A DNA stretch of 6,931 bases, from positions 13,447 to 20,377 of the forward strand of contig NYVC01000068.1 in NCBI GenBank assembly GCA_002684375.1. The letters are read 5' to 3'. The position numbers and the translations under genes are program-made. This document shows positions 1 through 6,266 of this stretch, one piece after another. Under the pieces are notes generated by a model. That model saw nothing but the letters and a program-made list of their open reading frames with translations. It ran no database searches and was not told the DNA's origin. This DNA is from Marinovum sp. GTDB taxonomy: Bacteria > Pseudomonadota > Alphaproteobacteria > Rhodobacterales > Rhodobacteraceae. Position 1 is the stretch's first letter. Each line of letters starts with the position of its first letter.

Positions 1-321
1 TCCGGATCCAGTCAGCTTGACGCCCAATCACGGGCAAATATACAACGCCTGGCCATGGTGCTGGAAAGCGGTGCCTATGATGGGCGACAACTGGCTTTTG
101 TCGGCTTTAGTGACGGCTTGGGTCCGGCATCAAGCAACCTTGAAATTGCCCAGAAGCGCGCCGAGACAGTACGCGACGCCGTTTTCAAAATCGCCGAAGC
201 TGTCAATTTAGACCGTATCAATATCACAACAACCGCGTTCGGTGAGGCGATGCCAATGGCCTGCGACAACACCGAATGGGGTCGCGACGTGAACCGCCGG
301 GTAGAAATCTGGGTGCGGTAA
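1..321 (+). CDS. OmpA/MotB-like C-terminal domain protein (5' end outside window)
   Basis: The reading frame is open from the first base and gives 106 residues before the TAA at 319-321, so this is the C-terminal part of a longer protein. It resembles the OmpA-like peptidoglycan-binding fold: a GFSDGLG segment (fragment residues 35-41) is followed by an EIAQKRAETVRDAV helix and the typical ending DVNRRVEIWVR. Asp38 and Arg53 sit where the family binds the diaminopimelate of peptidoglycan. The likely location is therefore the periplasm or outer membrane, anchored to the cell wall. The N-terminal part is unseen. In Roseobacters such domains are sometimes fused to a phosphate-type substrate-binding domain, and that is one possibility here, not something the sequence shows. 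The gene converges on radC with a 5-bp gap. The domain call is fairly secure; the full protein identity is not. Confidence 0.8.
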   Translation, partial: SGSSQLDAQSRANIQRLAMVLESGAYDGRQLAFVGFSDGLGPASSNLEIAQKRAETVRDAVFKIAEAVNLDRINITTTAFGEAMPMACDNTEWGRDVNRRVEIWVR

Positions 322-326
322 ACGGG

Positions 327-1094
327 TCACAGTAAATGACTGGCGCGAAAACTCAATTCGGCTGATTTACCAATAATAAGGTGATCATGCACAGTGAGGC
401 CCAACGCCTCTGCTGCCAATTGTATCTTCTGGGTCATCACGATATCAGCCTCCGACGGGTTGGGATCCCCAGAGGGATGATTATGGACAAGGATAAAGGC
501 GGCCGCATTCAGCTCTAGTGCCCGTTTCACCACTTCGCGCGGATAGACCGGCACATGGTCAATCGTACCCTTGGCTTGAAGTTCGTCGGCGATCAGCACA
601 TTTTTAAGGTCAAGATACAGCACGCGGAATTGTTCGGTTTCGCGATGTGCCATAGTTGTTCTACAATAGGCAACCAGCGCGTCCCAACCGCTTACAACCG
701 GGCGTCTTATTACTTTAGACTGCGACAGCCGGTGGGCAGCCGCTTCAACTATCTTAAGCTCACAGATCACCGCATCACCGACGCCGGGCACCTGTGACAA
801 CTGACACAGGCCCGCAGAGAGCACGTGGTTGAAATCTCCGAACCGCTCTAACAATTGCCGGGCCAAAGGTTTGACGTCTTGACGGGGAATGGCTCGAAAC
901 AACACAAGTTCTAACAGCTCATAATCGGGTAACGCGGCAGCACCACCCTGCAAAAAACGTTGCCGCAAACGCTTGCGATGATCCCGGATGTAAGACGGCT
1001 GGCGCGCCGGTGCTGGCGTTTTGGGCACCGCTGCACCCACATCGGCGAACAGCGGCAGTGTCTGTTCGTCAGCCATCTCGGAATCGGGTATCAT
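327..1094 (-). CDS. radC: RadC-family (UPF0758) JAB/MPN+ domain protein
   Basis: This is a 255-residue protein of normal length for the family. Residues about 50-120 form the N-terminal helix-hairpin-helix region (LPDYELLELVL, then VPGVGDA at 102-108). Residues about 130-255 form the JAB/MPN+ metalloprotease-like domain. The RadC signature HNHPSG is at 204-209, and the JAMM metal ligands are visible as His204, His206 and Asp217, with Glu154 as the likely upstream acid. Despite the name, a role in DNA repair is not well supported for the family, and the biochemical function is unsettled. The ATG at 1094 has a weak GGGGAT-like ribosome site upstream; a second ATG at 1076 (MADEQTL) is an alternative start. 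The gene lies 45 bp downstream of dnaJ on the same strand with no T-rich terminator between them, so co-transcription with dnaKJ is plausible. Confidence 0.93.
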   Translation of the reverse strand: MIPDSEMADEQTLPLFADVGAAVPKTPAPARQPSYIRDHRKRLRQRFLQGGAAALPDYELLELVLFRAIPRQDVKPLARQLLERFGDFNHVLSAGLCQLSQVPGVGDAVICELKIVEAAAHRLSQSKVIRRPVVSGWDALVAYCRTTMAHRETEQFRVLYLDLKNVLIADELQAKGTIDHVPVYPREVVKRALELNAAAFILVHNHPSGDPNPSEADIVMTQKIQLAAEALGLTVHDHLIIGKSAELSFRASHLL

Positions 1095-1139
1095 AGCCTG
1101 TACGATCCCCGAATACCTTAAAGCAAAGGTTAATTTTGT

Positions 1140-2288
1140 TTAACCCTTCATCCCGTCCCAAAAAGATTTAACCGACGAGAAAAAGCTTTTGCCTTCGGGG
1201 TTATTGTCCTCCGACAAATCCTCAAACTCTTTTAAAATTTCCTTTTGGCGGGCGGTCAGATTAACGGGTGTCTCGACAGCCATCTCAATGAACATATCGC
1301 CTGTCTGCCCACCGCGCAGCGCGGGCATGCCCTTGCCACGCAACCGCATTTGCCGGCCAGACTGGCTGCCTGCCGGAATTTTCACCCGACTGCGACCGCC
1401 GTCAATCGTTGGTACTTCGATATCGCCACCAAGCGCCGCGCGCGACATTGCAACGGGAACCCGACAGTGTAGATTGGTACCATCACGGTCAAACAAGCGA
1501 TGCTCGGTCACCTCGATAAAGATATACAGATCACCCTTCGCGCCTCCGCGCATGCCGGCCTCACCTTCGCCAGACAACCGAATGCGGGTCCCTGTTTCAA
1601 CACCCGGCGGAATATTGACCGATAACGCCCGGTCTTTTTCAACCCGCCCCTGACCGCTACATACGTTACAGGGGTTTTTGACAATTTGACCCATGCCAGA
1701 GCACGTCGGGCAGGTGCGTTCAACCGTGAAAAACCCTTGCTGCGCCCGCACCTTACCCATTCCAGAGCAGGTCGGACAGGTGCTGGGCTCTGAGCCCCCT
1801 TCGGCGCCAGTTCCATCGCAGCTGCCACAGGCCGCAGAGGTCGGCAGATTCAAAGTTTTATGTAACCCTGAATGCGCTTCGGCCAGCGTCACTTTAAGGT
1901 TATATCGCAGGTCCGAGCCGCGCGCGTTGCGCTGCCGGCCACCACCACGACCACCCCCACCCATGAAGTCGCCGAACAAGTCATCAAACACATCGCCAAA
2001 GGCATTGGCAAAATCACCTTGATTTCCACCACCAAAGCCACCGCCTGGTCGCCCACCACCACCTTCGAAAGCGGCGTGACCAAATCTGTCGTAGGCTGCT
2101 TTTTTCTCAGCATCCTTGAGCACTTCATAGGCTTCATTGGCCTCTTTGAACTGCCCTTCAGCATTTGGGTTGCCAGAGTTTCGGTCGGGGTGCAGTTCTT
2201 TCGCTTTGCTTCGATATGCTTTTTTGATCTCGTCTGCAGAGGACCCCTTGGCCACACCCAGCACTTCATAAAAGTCACGTTTTGCCAT
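1140..2288 (-). CDS. dnaJ: Chaperone DnaJ (Hsp40, type I)
   Basis: DnaJ is the co-chaperone that delivers unfolded clients to DnaK and stimulates its ATPase in the cytoplasm. The 382-residue product has the full type I architecture. The J domain (about 1-70) carries the HPD motif at 33-35. A Gly/Phe-rich linker (about 73-120) follows. Four CXXCXGXG zinc motifs begin at Cys154, Cys171, Cys193 and Cys207. The C-terminal client-binding and dimerisation region runs from about 220 to 382. The start at 2288 is chosen because [11 protein letters not shown] is the conserved N-terminus and AGGGGAG lies 4 nt upstream; an in-frame ATG at 2318 would add ten unconserved residues and lacks that site. The Gly linker is encoded by repetitive CCACC-type DNA (about 1938-1962 and 2028-2064). 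The gene follows dnaK by 72 bp on the same strand. Nothing is missing. Confidence 0.98.
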   Translation of the reverse strand: MAKRDFYEVLGVAKGSSADEIKKAYRSKAKELHPDRNSGNPNAEGQFKEANEAYEVLKDAEKKAAYDRFGHAAFEGGGGRPGGGFGGGNQGDFANAFGDVFDDLFGDFMGGGGRGGGRQRNARGSDLRYNLKVTLAEAHSGLHKTLNLPTSAACGSCDGTGAEGGSEPSTCPTCSGMGKVRAQQGFFTVERTCPTCSGMGQIVKNPCNVCSGQGRVEKDRALSVNIPPGVETGTRIRLSGEGEAGMRGGAKGDLYIFIEVTEHRLFDRDGTNLHCRVPVAMSRAALGGDIEVPTIDGGRSRVKIPAGSQSGRQMRLRGKGMPALRGGQTGDMFIEMAVETPVNLTARQKEILKEFEDLSEDNNPEGKSFFSSVKSFWDGMKG

Positions 2289-2292
2289 TTTA

Positions 2293-2299
2293 CTCCCCT
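2293..2299 (-). promoter_or_regulatory. dnaJ ribosome binding site
   Basis: AGGGGAG on the minus strand ends 4 nt before the ATG at 2288. It supports the shorter DnaJ start ([11 protein letters not shown]) over the in-frame ATG at 2318. Confidence 0.75.
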
Positions 2300-2314
2300 T
2301 TACCAGAACGTCGT

Positions 2315-2341
2315 ACACCAGCCCACAAAGCGGGCTGGTGT
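2315..2341 (-). other. dnaK-dnaJ intergenic stem-loop
   Basis: A perfect 10-bp inverted repeat: arm 2315-2324 (ACACCAGCCC) pairs with arm 2332-2341 (GGGCTGGTGT), with a 7-nt loop between them. On the dnaK-dnaJ transcript it forms about 20 nt after the dnaK stop and 16 nt before the dnaJ ribosome site. No U tract follows on the minus strand, so it is unlikely to be a simple intrinsic terminator. It could protect the dnaK 3' end after processing or attenuate read-through to set the DnaK:DnaJ ratio. The structure is seen in the sequence; its role is inferred. Confidence 0.7.
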
Positions 2342-2360
2342 CACAAGCTCTGTCTGATCC

Positions 2361-4274
2361 TTAAGAGCGTTTATTGGTATCAATATCTTCGAAGTCGGCA
2401 TCCAAGATATCATCTTCACCTGGCGTCCGCTCATCGGCAGCAACTGGATCGTCATCACCACCCTCTTGGCTCGATTTATAAATCGCCTCTCCGAGCTTCA
2501 TCGCCGCTTCGGTGACATTCTGTATGCCCGATTTAATTTTATCAGCATTATCAGTCTCCAGATCATCTTTCAGCGCAGCAATCGCCAACTCAATCGCCTC
2601 AATCGTGGTAGGATCGACCTTATCCGCATGTTCTTCCATCGACTTCTCGGTCGAATGTATCATGCTTTCAGCCTGATTTCGCGACTCGATCAATTCGCGG
2701 CGCTCCTTATCGGATTCGGCATTTTCTTCGGCTTCTTTGACCATCAGTTCGATATCATCATCCGACAATCCACCCGAGGCCTGAATGGTAATCTTCTGCT
2801 CTTTTCCGGTGCCCTTATCCATCGCACCAACCGCCACAATACCGTTGGCATCAATGTCAAATGTGACCTCGATTTGCGGCAGTCCACGCGGAGCTGGGGG
2901 GATATTCTCAAGATTGAACTGACCCAGAATTTTATTGTCTGTGGCCATCTCGCGTTCGCCTTGGAACACCCGGATAGTAACCGCGTTTTGATTGTCTTCA
3001 GCGGTGGAAAACACCTGAGACTTTTTCGTTGGGATAGTTGTGTTGCGGTCAATCAGACGGGTAAAGACACCCCCCAGCGTTTCGATCCCGAGCGACAGTG
3101 GAGTGACATCGAGAAGAACAACGTCTTTGACATCACCTTGCAGAACACCGGCTTGGATCGCCGCACCCATAGCAACAACTTCATCGGGGTTCACACCCTT
3201 GTGGGGTTCCTTGCCAAAAAACTTGGTCACTTCCTCGATCACCCGAGGCATCCGTGTCATCCCGCCAACCAGAACAATCTCGTCGATATCCGAAGTGCTA
3301 AGGCCGGCATCCTTGAGCGCTGCCTGACAGGGCTTTAACGAACCCTTGATCAAATCTCCGACCAGCGTTTCCAGCTTGGCGCGGGTCAGTTTCATCACCA
3401 TATGCAGCGGTTGACCGGATTTTCCATCCATCGAGATGAACGGCTGATTGATTTCGGTCTGGCTGGTGCTCGACAGTTCTATCTTGGCTTTCTCGGCCGC
3501 CTCTTTTAGCCGTTGCAACGCCATTTTATCCTGCGTCAGATCTACGCCGTTTTCTTTCTTAAACTCTTCCGCAAGATAGTTGACGATGCGCATGTCAAAA
3601 TCTTCACCACCCAGAAACGTATCGCCGTTGGTTGATTTGACCTCGAACAACCCGTCATCAATCTCAAGAATTGTCACGTCGAACGTGCCGCCACCCAAAT
3701 CGAACACAGCAATGGTTTTGGTTTCTTTTTTGTCCAGCCCATATGCCAGCGCCGCCGCGGTCGGCTCATTGATGATACGCAGCACTTCGAGACCGGCAAT
3801 TTTACCCGCATCCTTAGTGGCCTGACGCTGTGCGTCATTGAAATAAGCGGGTACAGTGATCACCGCCTGAGTGACATCCTCGCCAAGGTAGCCCTCAGCA
3901 GTCTCTTTCATTTTCTGCAAGGTAAACGCAGAAATTTGGCTGGCGCTGTATTTCTCATCCTTGGCTTGCACCCACGCATCGCCATTGCCGCCGTCAACGA
4001 CTTCAAACGGCAGGTTTTTTTTGTCTTTGGCAAGATGAGTGTCATCAAACCGGCGCCCCACCAAGCGCTTGACACCAAAAATTGTATTCTCAGGGTTGGT
4101 CACAGCCTGACGCTTTGCCGATTGGCCAACCAATCTCTCATCATCGGTGAAAGCGACGATCGAAGGCGTCGTGCGTGCGCCTTCCGCATTCTCAATCACC
4201 CGCGGTTGCGCTCCATCCATAATTGCGACGCAGCTATTCGTGGTTCCAAGGTCAATACCGATCACTTTGGCCAT
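2361..4274 (-). CDS. dnaK: Molecular chaperone DnaK (Hsp70)
   Basis: DnaK is the ATP-dependent cytoplasmic chaperone that folds nascent and stress-damaged proteins with DnaJ and GrpE. The product is 637 residues, normal for bacterial DnaK. All three Hsp70 signatures are present: IDLGTTNS at 7-14, [14 protein letters not shown] at 191-204 and [13 protein letters not shown] at 333-345. The interdomain linker [10 protein letters not shown] begins at 384 in the variant form VVLLDVTPL. The substrate-binding beta domain covers about 393-505, then the helical lid and an acidic tail ending [13 protein letters not shown]. The start at 4274 gives the conserved [10 protein letters not shown] and has AGGAA 6 nt upstream; the in-frame ATG at 4340 would add 22 unconserved residues that overlap the leader hairpin. 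It is first in the dnaK-dnaJ(-radC) block, behind an RpoH-like promoter. The stretch at 480-486 (VAVGAMD) departs from the VSVSAKD I expect for the family. Confidence 0.99.
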   Translation of the reverse strand: MAKVIGIDLGTTNSCVAIMDGAQPRVIENAEGARTTPSIVAFTDDERLVGQSAKRQAVTNPENTIFGVKRLVGRRFDDTHLAKDKKNLPFEVVDGGNGDAWVQAKDEKYSASQISAFTLQKMKETAEGYLGEDVTQAVITVPAYFNDAQRQATKDAGKIAGLEVLRIINEPTAAALAYGLDKKETKTIAVFDLGGGTFDVTILEIDDGLFEVKSTNGDTFLGGEDFDMRIVNYLAEEFKKENGVDLTQDKMALQRLKEAAEKAKIELSSTSQTEINQPFISMDGKSGQPLHMVMKLTRAKLETLVGDLIKGSLKPCQAALKDAGLSTSDIDEIVLVGGMTRMPRVIEEVTKFFGKEPHKGVNPDEVVAMGAAIQAGVLQGDVKDVVLLDVTPLSLGIETLGGVFTRLIDRNTTIPTKKSQVFSTAEDNQNAVTIRVFQGEREMATDNKILGQFNLENIPPAPRGLPQIEVTFDIDANGIVAVGAMDKGTGKEQKITIQASGGLSDDDIELMVKEAEENAESDKERRELIESRNQAESMIHSTEKSMEEHADKVDPTTIEAIELAIAALKDDLETDNADKIKSGIQNVTEAAMKLGEAIYKSSQEGGDDDPVAADERTPGEDDILDADFEDIDTNKRS

Positions 4275-4280
4275 CTTAGG

Positions 4281-4285
4281 TTCCT
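4281..4285 (-). promoter_or_regulatory. dnaK ribosome binding site
   Basis: AGGAA on the minus strand lies 6 nt before the ATG at 4274. This fixes the dnaK start at [10 protein letters not shown] and rules against the upstream in-frame ATG at 4340. Confidence 0.75.
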
Positions 4286-4308
4286 CATATTTTCCGGCTA
4301 TTCTATAC

Positions 4309-4332
4309 GGATAGAGGTGTTTCACCCTATCC
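4309..4332 (-). promoter_or_regulatory. Hairpin in dnaK 5' leader
   Basis: On the minus strand GGATAGGGTG pairs with CACC-T-CTATCC around an AAA loop, giving ten base pairs with one bulged T. It sits in the predicted untranslated leader, 34 nt before the dnaK ATG and about 23 nt before the ribosome site. It does not cover the ribosome site, so a direct RNA-thermometer role is not evident. It may affect mRNA stability or translation. It overlaps the stretch that an upstream dnaK start (4340) would translate. The structure is seen; the function is inferred. Confidence 0.55.
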
Positions 4333-4346
4333 TGCCTCATAGTTTT

Positions 4347-4374
4347 GCGGTCGTTTTTTGATCATGCCGACCGC
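4347..4374 (-). promoter_or_regulatory. Inverted repeat at the predicted 5' end of the dnaK transcript
   Basis: GCGGTCG (4368-4374, read on minus) pairs with CGACCGC (4347-4353), leaving a 14-nt A-rich loop. The stem begins within a few bases of the transcription start predicted from the promoter at 4383-4414, so it could form a 5'-terminal stem-loop protecting the heat-shock mRNA, or be a DNA operator. It does not match the CIRCE element (TTAGCACTC-N9-GAGTGCTAA). Confidence 0.45.
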
Positions 4375-4382
4375 GCTCTGAG

Positions 4383-4414
4383 CGTATATAGGGAGGGAGT
4401 CATGCCCCTGCAAG
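4383..4414 (-). promoter_or_regulatory. Probable RpoH (sigma-32) promoter of dnaK
   Basis: On the minus strand the -35 CTTGCA (4409-4414) is separated by 16 bp from the -10 CCTATATACG (4383-4392). The -10 fits every position of the alphaproteobacterial RpoH pattern as I recall it (CYTATNTNNG), and the -35 has the CTTG core. Predicted transcription start is near 4376-4379, giving a leader of roughly 100 nt. This is consistent with heat-shock control of dnaK in alphaproteobacteria. The match is by eye. Confidence 0.75.
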
Positions 4415-4502
4415 CGTTCGAAGGCCTCGGATCAGGCAATTTTTGTGAATTTTCTGCCAAAGACCCTTTTATCGTCTCGCTTGAGGGTGACCGTTGATAC
4501 AC

Positions 4503-5330
4503 TCAGCCCCGTGCGCTCCAACTGGCAGAAGCGTATCTGCGGGTCACAAATTCAATCATCAATCCGATTAATAAAAACGCCAGGGTCATATAGATTGGAT
4601 AGAAAAAGCTGGAGTTATGAGGGGTGTAATTAACAAAAGCAAATCCCCGCGTCTGATCAATAATGTGAAACAGCGGGTTCCAGTCAAACATCGAAAGCAT
4701 GAAAGGTGGCAGACTGTTGGCCACAAACATCTTACCAGAAGCCACCATATTGGCCCGTTGATACACCAAAGACAGCAACCCGATTGGCCCTGGGGCCCAG
4801 GGTTTTGCCGCCATAAAGACCAGACCGACAGCAATACCACTCATCCAAGCCAAAATAACCATTCCGACACAAGTAACCGGTTCTTTTATCTCAAAAGGCG
4901 AAATGGCAACGTAATAACCGAATAACAAAACCGATCCCGCCATCAATTGCGTATAGAGTTCGCTAAGTGCTGAGGCCGTGATTGCAATCGCTGTGTTCAT
5001 CGGCGCATGCTGCATCATCGCCGATGTCGATTTCTCTGATGCCGATATCGCCTTCACGGTCTGAATATGCGCCATAAAAAGAAATACGCCTGACATGGTA
5101 TAAATGAAAAAATCCCCGCGGATGCCGGCCGCTCGTATGGGAAGAATCGCAAACATAATGTAAAACGCGAGTGTAAACAGCGCGGTTTGTCCGATTGTCA
5201 CCAGAATACTTAGCAGCGCATTACCGTGTTTTTGCCGCACTTTGCGGACACTCGCGTGATAGATGCGCTCGGACAGATAAATTGCTGCGCCAAGGCGGGA
5301 TTCTGGTGAAGATGTTTGAAACACGAGCAT
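4503..5330 (-). CDS. ABC-2 type polysaccharide export permease (KpsM/Wzm-like)
   Basis: This 275-residue inner-membrane protein fits the ABC-2 permease family that exports capsule, O-antigen or similar polysaccharide; the usual length is about 260-280. A cytoplasmic N-terminus of about 38 residues precedes hydrophobic segments near 39-64, 72-92, 117-144, 152-176, 180-205 and 244-264. Near the C-terminus is WNPLFHIIDQTRG (217-229), matching the conserved W-NP-hydrophobic motif of KpsM/Wzm/RkpT proteins. The ATP-binding partner (KpsT/Wzt) that would power it is not in the window. The gene diverges from cysQ-kdsB, which also point to surface polysaccharide, and lies 228 bp upstream of dnaK on the same strand. 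The ATG at 5330 has AAGGAG only 3 nt upstream; a GTG at 5324 would have a 9-nt spacing. The family is secure, the exported substrate unknown. Confidence 0.85.
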   Translation of the reverse strand: MLVFQTSSPESRLGAAIYLSERIYHASVRKVRQKHGNALLSILVTIGQTALFTLAFYIMFAILPIRAAGIRGDFFIYTMSGVFLFMAHIQTVKAISASEKSTSAMMQHAPMNTAIAITASALSELYTQLMAGSVLLFGYYVAISPFEIKEPVTCVGMVILAWMSGIAVGLVFMAAKPWAPGPIGLLSLVYQRANMVASGKMFVANSLPPFMLSMFDWNPLFHIIDQTRGFAFVNYTPHNSSFFYPIYMTLAFLLIGLMIEFVTRRYASASWSARG

Positions 5331-5333
5331 CTG

Positions 5334-5339
5334 CTCCTT
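5334..5339 (-). promoter_or_regulatory. Permease ribosome binding site (start ambiguous)
   Basis: AAGGAG on the minus strand is only 3 nt from the ATG at 5330, closer than usual. The in-frame GTG at 5324 (codon 3 of the annotated frame) would be 9 nt away. The true start may therefore be two codons downstream. Confidence 0.55.
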
Positions 5340-5350
5340 TAAATATCATC

Positions 5351-5359
5351 AAAAAAAAA
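5351..5359. repeat. A9/T9 homopolymer tract upstream of permease
   Basis: Nine consecutive A residues on the plus strand, 11 bp upstream of the permease ribosome site. On the permease strand it reads T9. It lies in the divergent permease/cysQ region. Such tracts bend DNA and can slip in replication; no function is shown here. Confidence 0.6.
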
Positions 5360-5419
5360 GTGTCAGCCTAGCCCTTTTACACCCGGCAGGTTAAGACTGA
5401 ATAAGCAGTTAAACACCCG

Positions 5420-5438
5420 TATTCGAGACATATTCGAG
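5420..5438. repeat. Direct repeat TATTCGAG, 11-bp period, upstream of cysQ
   Basis: TATTCGAG occurs at 5420-5427 and again at 5431-5438. The 11-bp period is about one helical turn, which places both copies on the same face of DNA, as in many regulator sites. It lies 31 bp before the cysQ start, between the divergent permease and cysQ. It may be an operator; no protein is implied by the sequence. Confidence 0.45.
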
Positions 5439-5468
5439 GGGGCTAAAAGTAACTCGGGGAGACGACTG

Positions 5469-6266
5469 ATGAATTATGAAAATCTAATGATTGTAATGCG
5501 GCGATTGGCGCTTGAGGCTGGCGATATGATTATGGATATATATGAAACTAACGATTTTTCAGTAAACGTCAAATCAGACAACAGCCCCGTCACCGCCGCA
5601 GACGAAGCGGCTGACCAGTTAATATCAGCCGGATTGCGCGCTGCCTTCCCCAATGTCGCTCTGGTAACAGAAGAACAAAGCGTTTCACACGGCGCCCGCG
5701 CCGACGTTTTTTTGATTGTTGACCCGCTGGATGGCACAAAAGAATTCATCCACCGTCGAGGCGATTTCACCGTTAATATCGCGTATATTGAGCACGGGGT
5801 GCCAACGCGCGGCATCGTCTATGCACCGGCAAAAGGCCGGTTGTTTTACACCCTTGCTAACGGCCAGTCTGTCGAAGAGATCGGAGAGTTTGACAAAAAT
5901 CAGGCGGCGCCAACCCAGCCAATCCGCGTCAATGAAGCTGATAATACCGCTCTGATGGTCGTTGCCTCAAAATCACACCGCGACCGTCAGACCGATGCTT
6001 ACATTGAGAAATACGCCGTCAAGGATATGAAAAGCGCCGGGTCATCGCTGAAATTCTGCCTAATCGCGACCGGTGAGGCCGATCTGTATCCGCGATTGGG
6101 CCGAACAATGGAGTGGGATACCGCCGCTGGCCATGCGGTGCTATCGGGCGCTGGCGGAAAAGTGGTACGATTTGACGACCTAAAGCCTCTTCGCTATGGT
6201 AAAGGTGGGTATGAAAATCCCTTTTTTATCGCCTATGGCGATGATGTAGAATTGAAAGAACCCTGA
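5469..6266 (+). CDS. cysQ: 3'(2'),5'-bisphosphate nucleotidase CysQ
   Basis: The 265-residue protein belongs to the inositol-monophosphatase-like, Mg-dependent, Li-sensitive phosphatases. CysQ hydrolyses 3'-phosphoadenosine 5'-phosphate (PAP) to AMP, removing an inhibitor left by PAPS reduction or sulfotransferases. Motifs in order are VTAADEAAD (41-49), VTEEQ with Glu68/Glu69, DPLDGTKEF (85-93; metal ligands Asp85 and Asp88) and the C-terminal WDTAAGHAV (216-224; Asp217). GSSLKFCLIATGEADLYPRL (191-210) is typical of CysQ rather than general inositol phosphatases. GGGGAG at 5456-5461 lies 7 nt before the ATG, supporting the start. Its stop overlaps the kdsB start (ATGA), so the two are probably one transcript and translationally coupled. 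The family is secure. The physiological substrate is inferred. Confidence 0.95.
   Translation: MNYENLMIVMRRLALEAGDMIMDIYETNDFSVNVKSDNSPVTAADEAADQLISAGLRAAFPNVALVTEEQSVSHGARADVFLIVDPLDGTKEFIHRRGDFTVNIAYIEHGVPTRGIVYAPAKGRLFYTLANGQSVEEIGEFDKNQAAPTQPIRVNEADNTALMVVASKSHRDRQTDAYIEKYAVKDMKSAGSSLKFCLIATGEADLYPRLGRTMEWDTAAGHAVLSGAGGKVVRFDDLKPLRYGKGGYENPFFIAYGDDVELKEP

Noticed and set aside
1691..1782. Near-identical DNA repeats in dnaJ
   Set aside because: They encode two of the four zinc motifs (both CPTCSGMG), so the repetition is explained by the protein.
2466..3338. A 290-codon open frame on the plus strand antisense to dnaK
   Set aside because: It lies wholly inside dnaK on the opposite strand, matches no family I know, and is the usual shadow of a strongly biased gene.
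4275..4340. Upstream in-frame ATG extending DnaK by 22 residues
   Set aside because: The added residues are not conserved, the segment includes the leader hairpin, and AGGAA sits correctly before the ATG at 4274.
4275..4502. CIRCE element upstream of dnaK
   Set aside because: No TTAGCACTC-N9-GAGTGCTAA match; the inverted repeats present differ in sequence and spacing.
5351..5376. Intrinsic terminator using the T9 run on the minus strand
   Set aside because: Only a 4-bp GTGT/ACAC stem precedes it, and no gene lies upstream on that strand within the region.
5391..5412. CtrA site (TTAA-N7-TTAA) between permease and cysQ
   Set aside because: The two TTAA copies are 14 nt apart, not 7.
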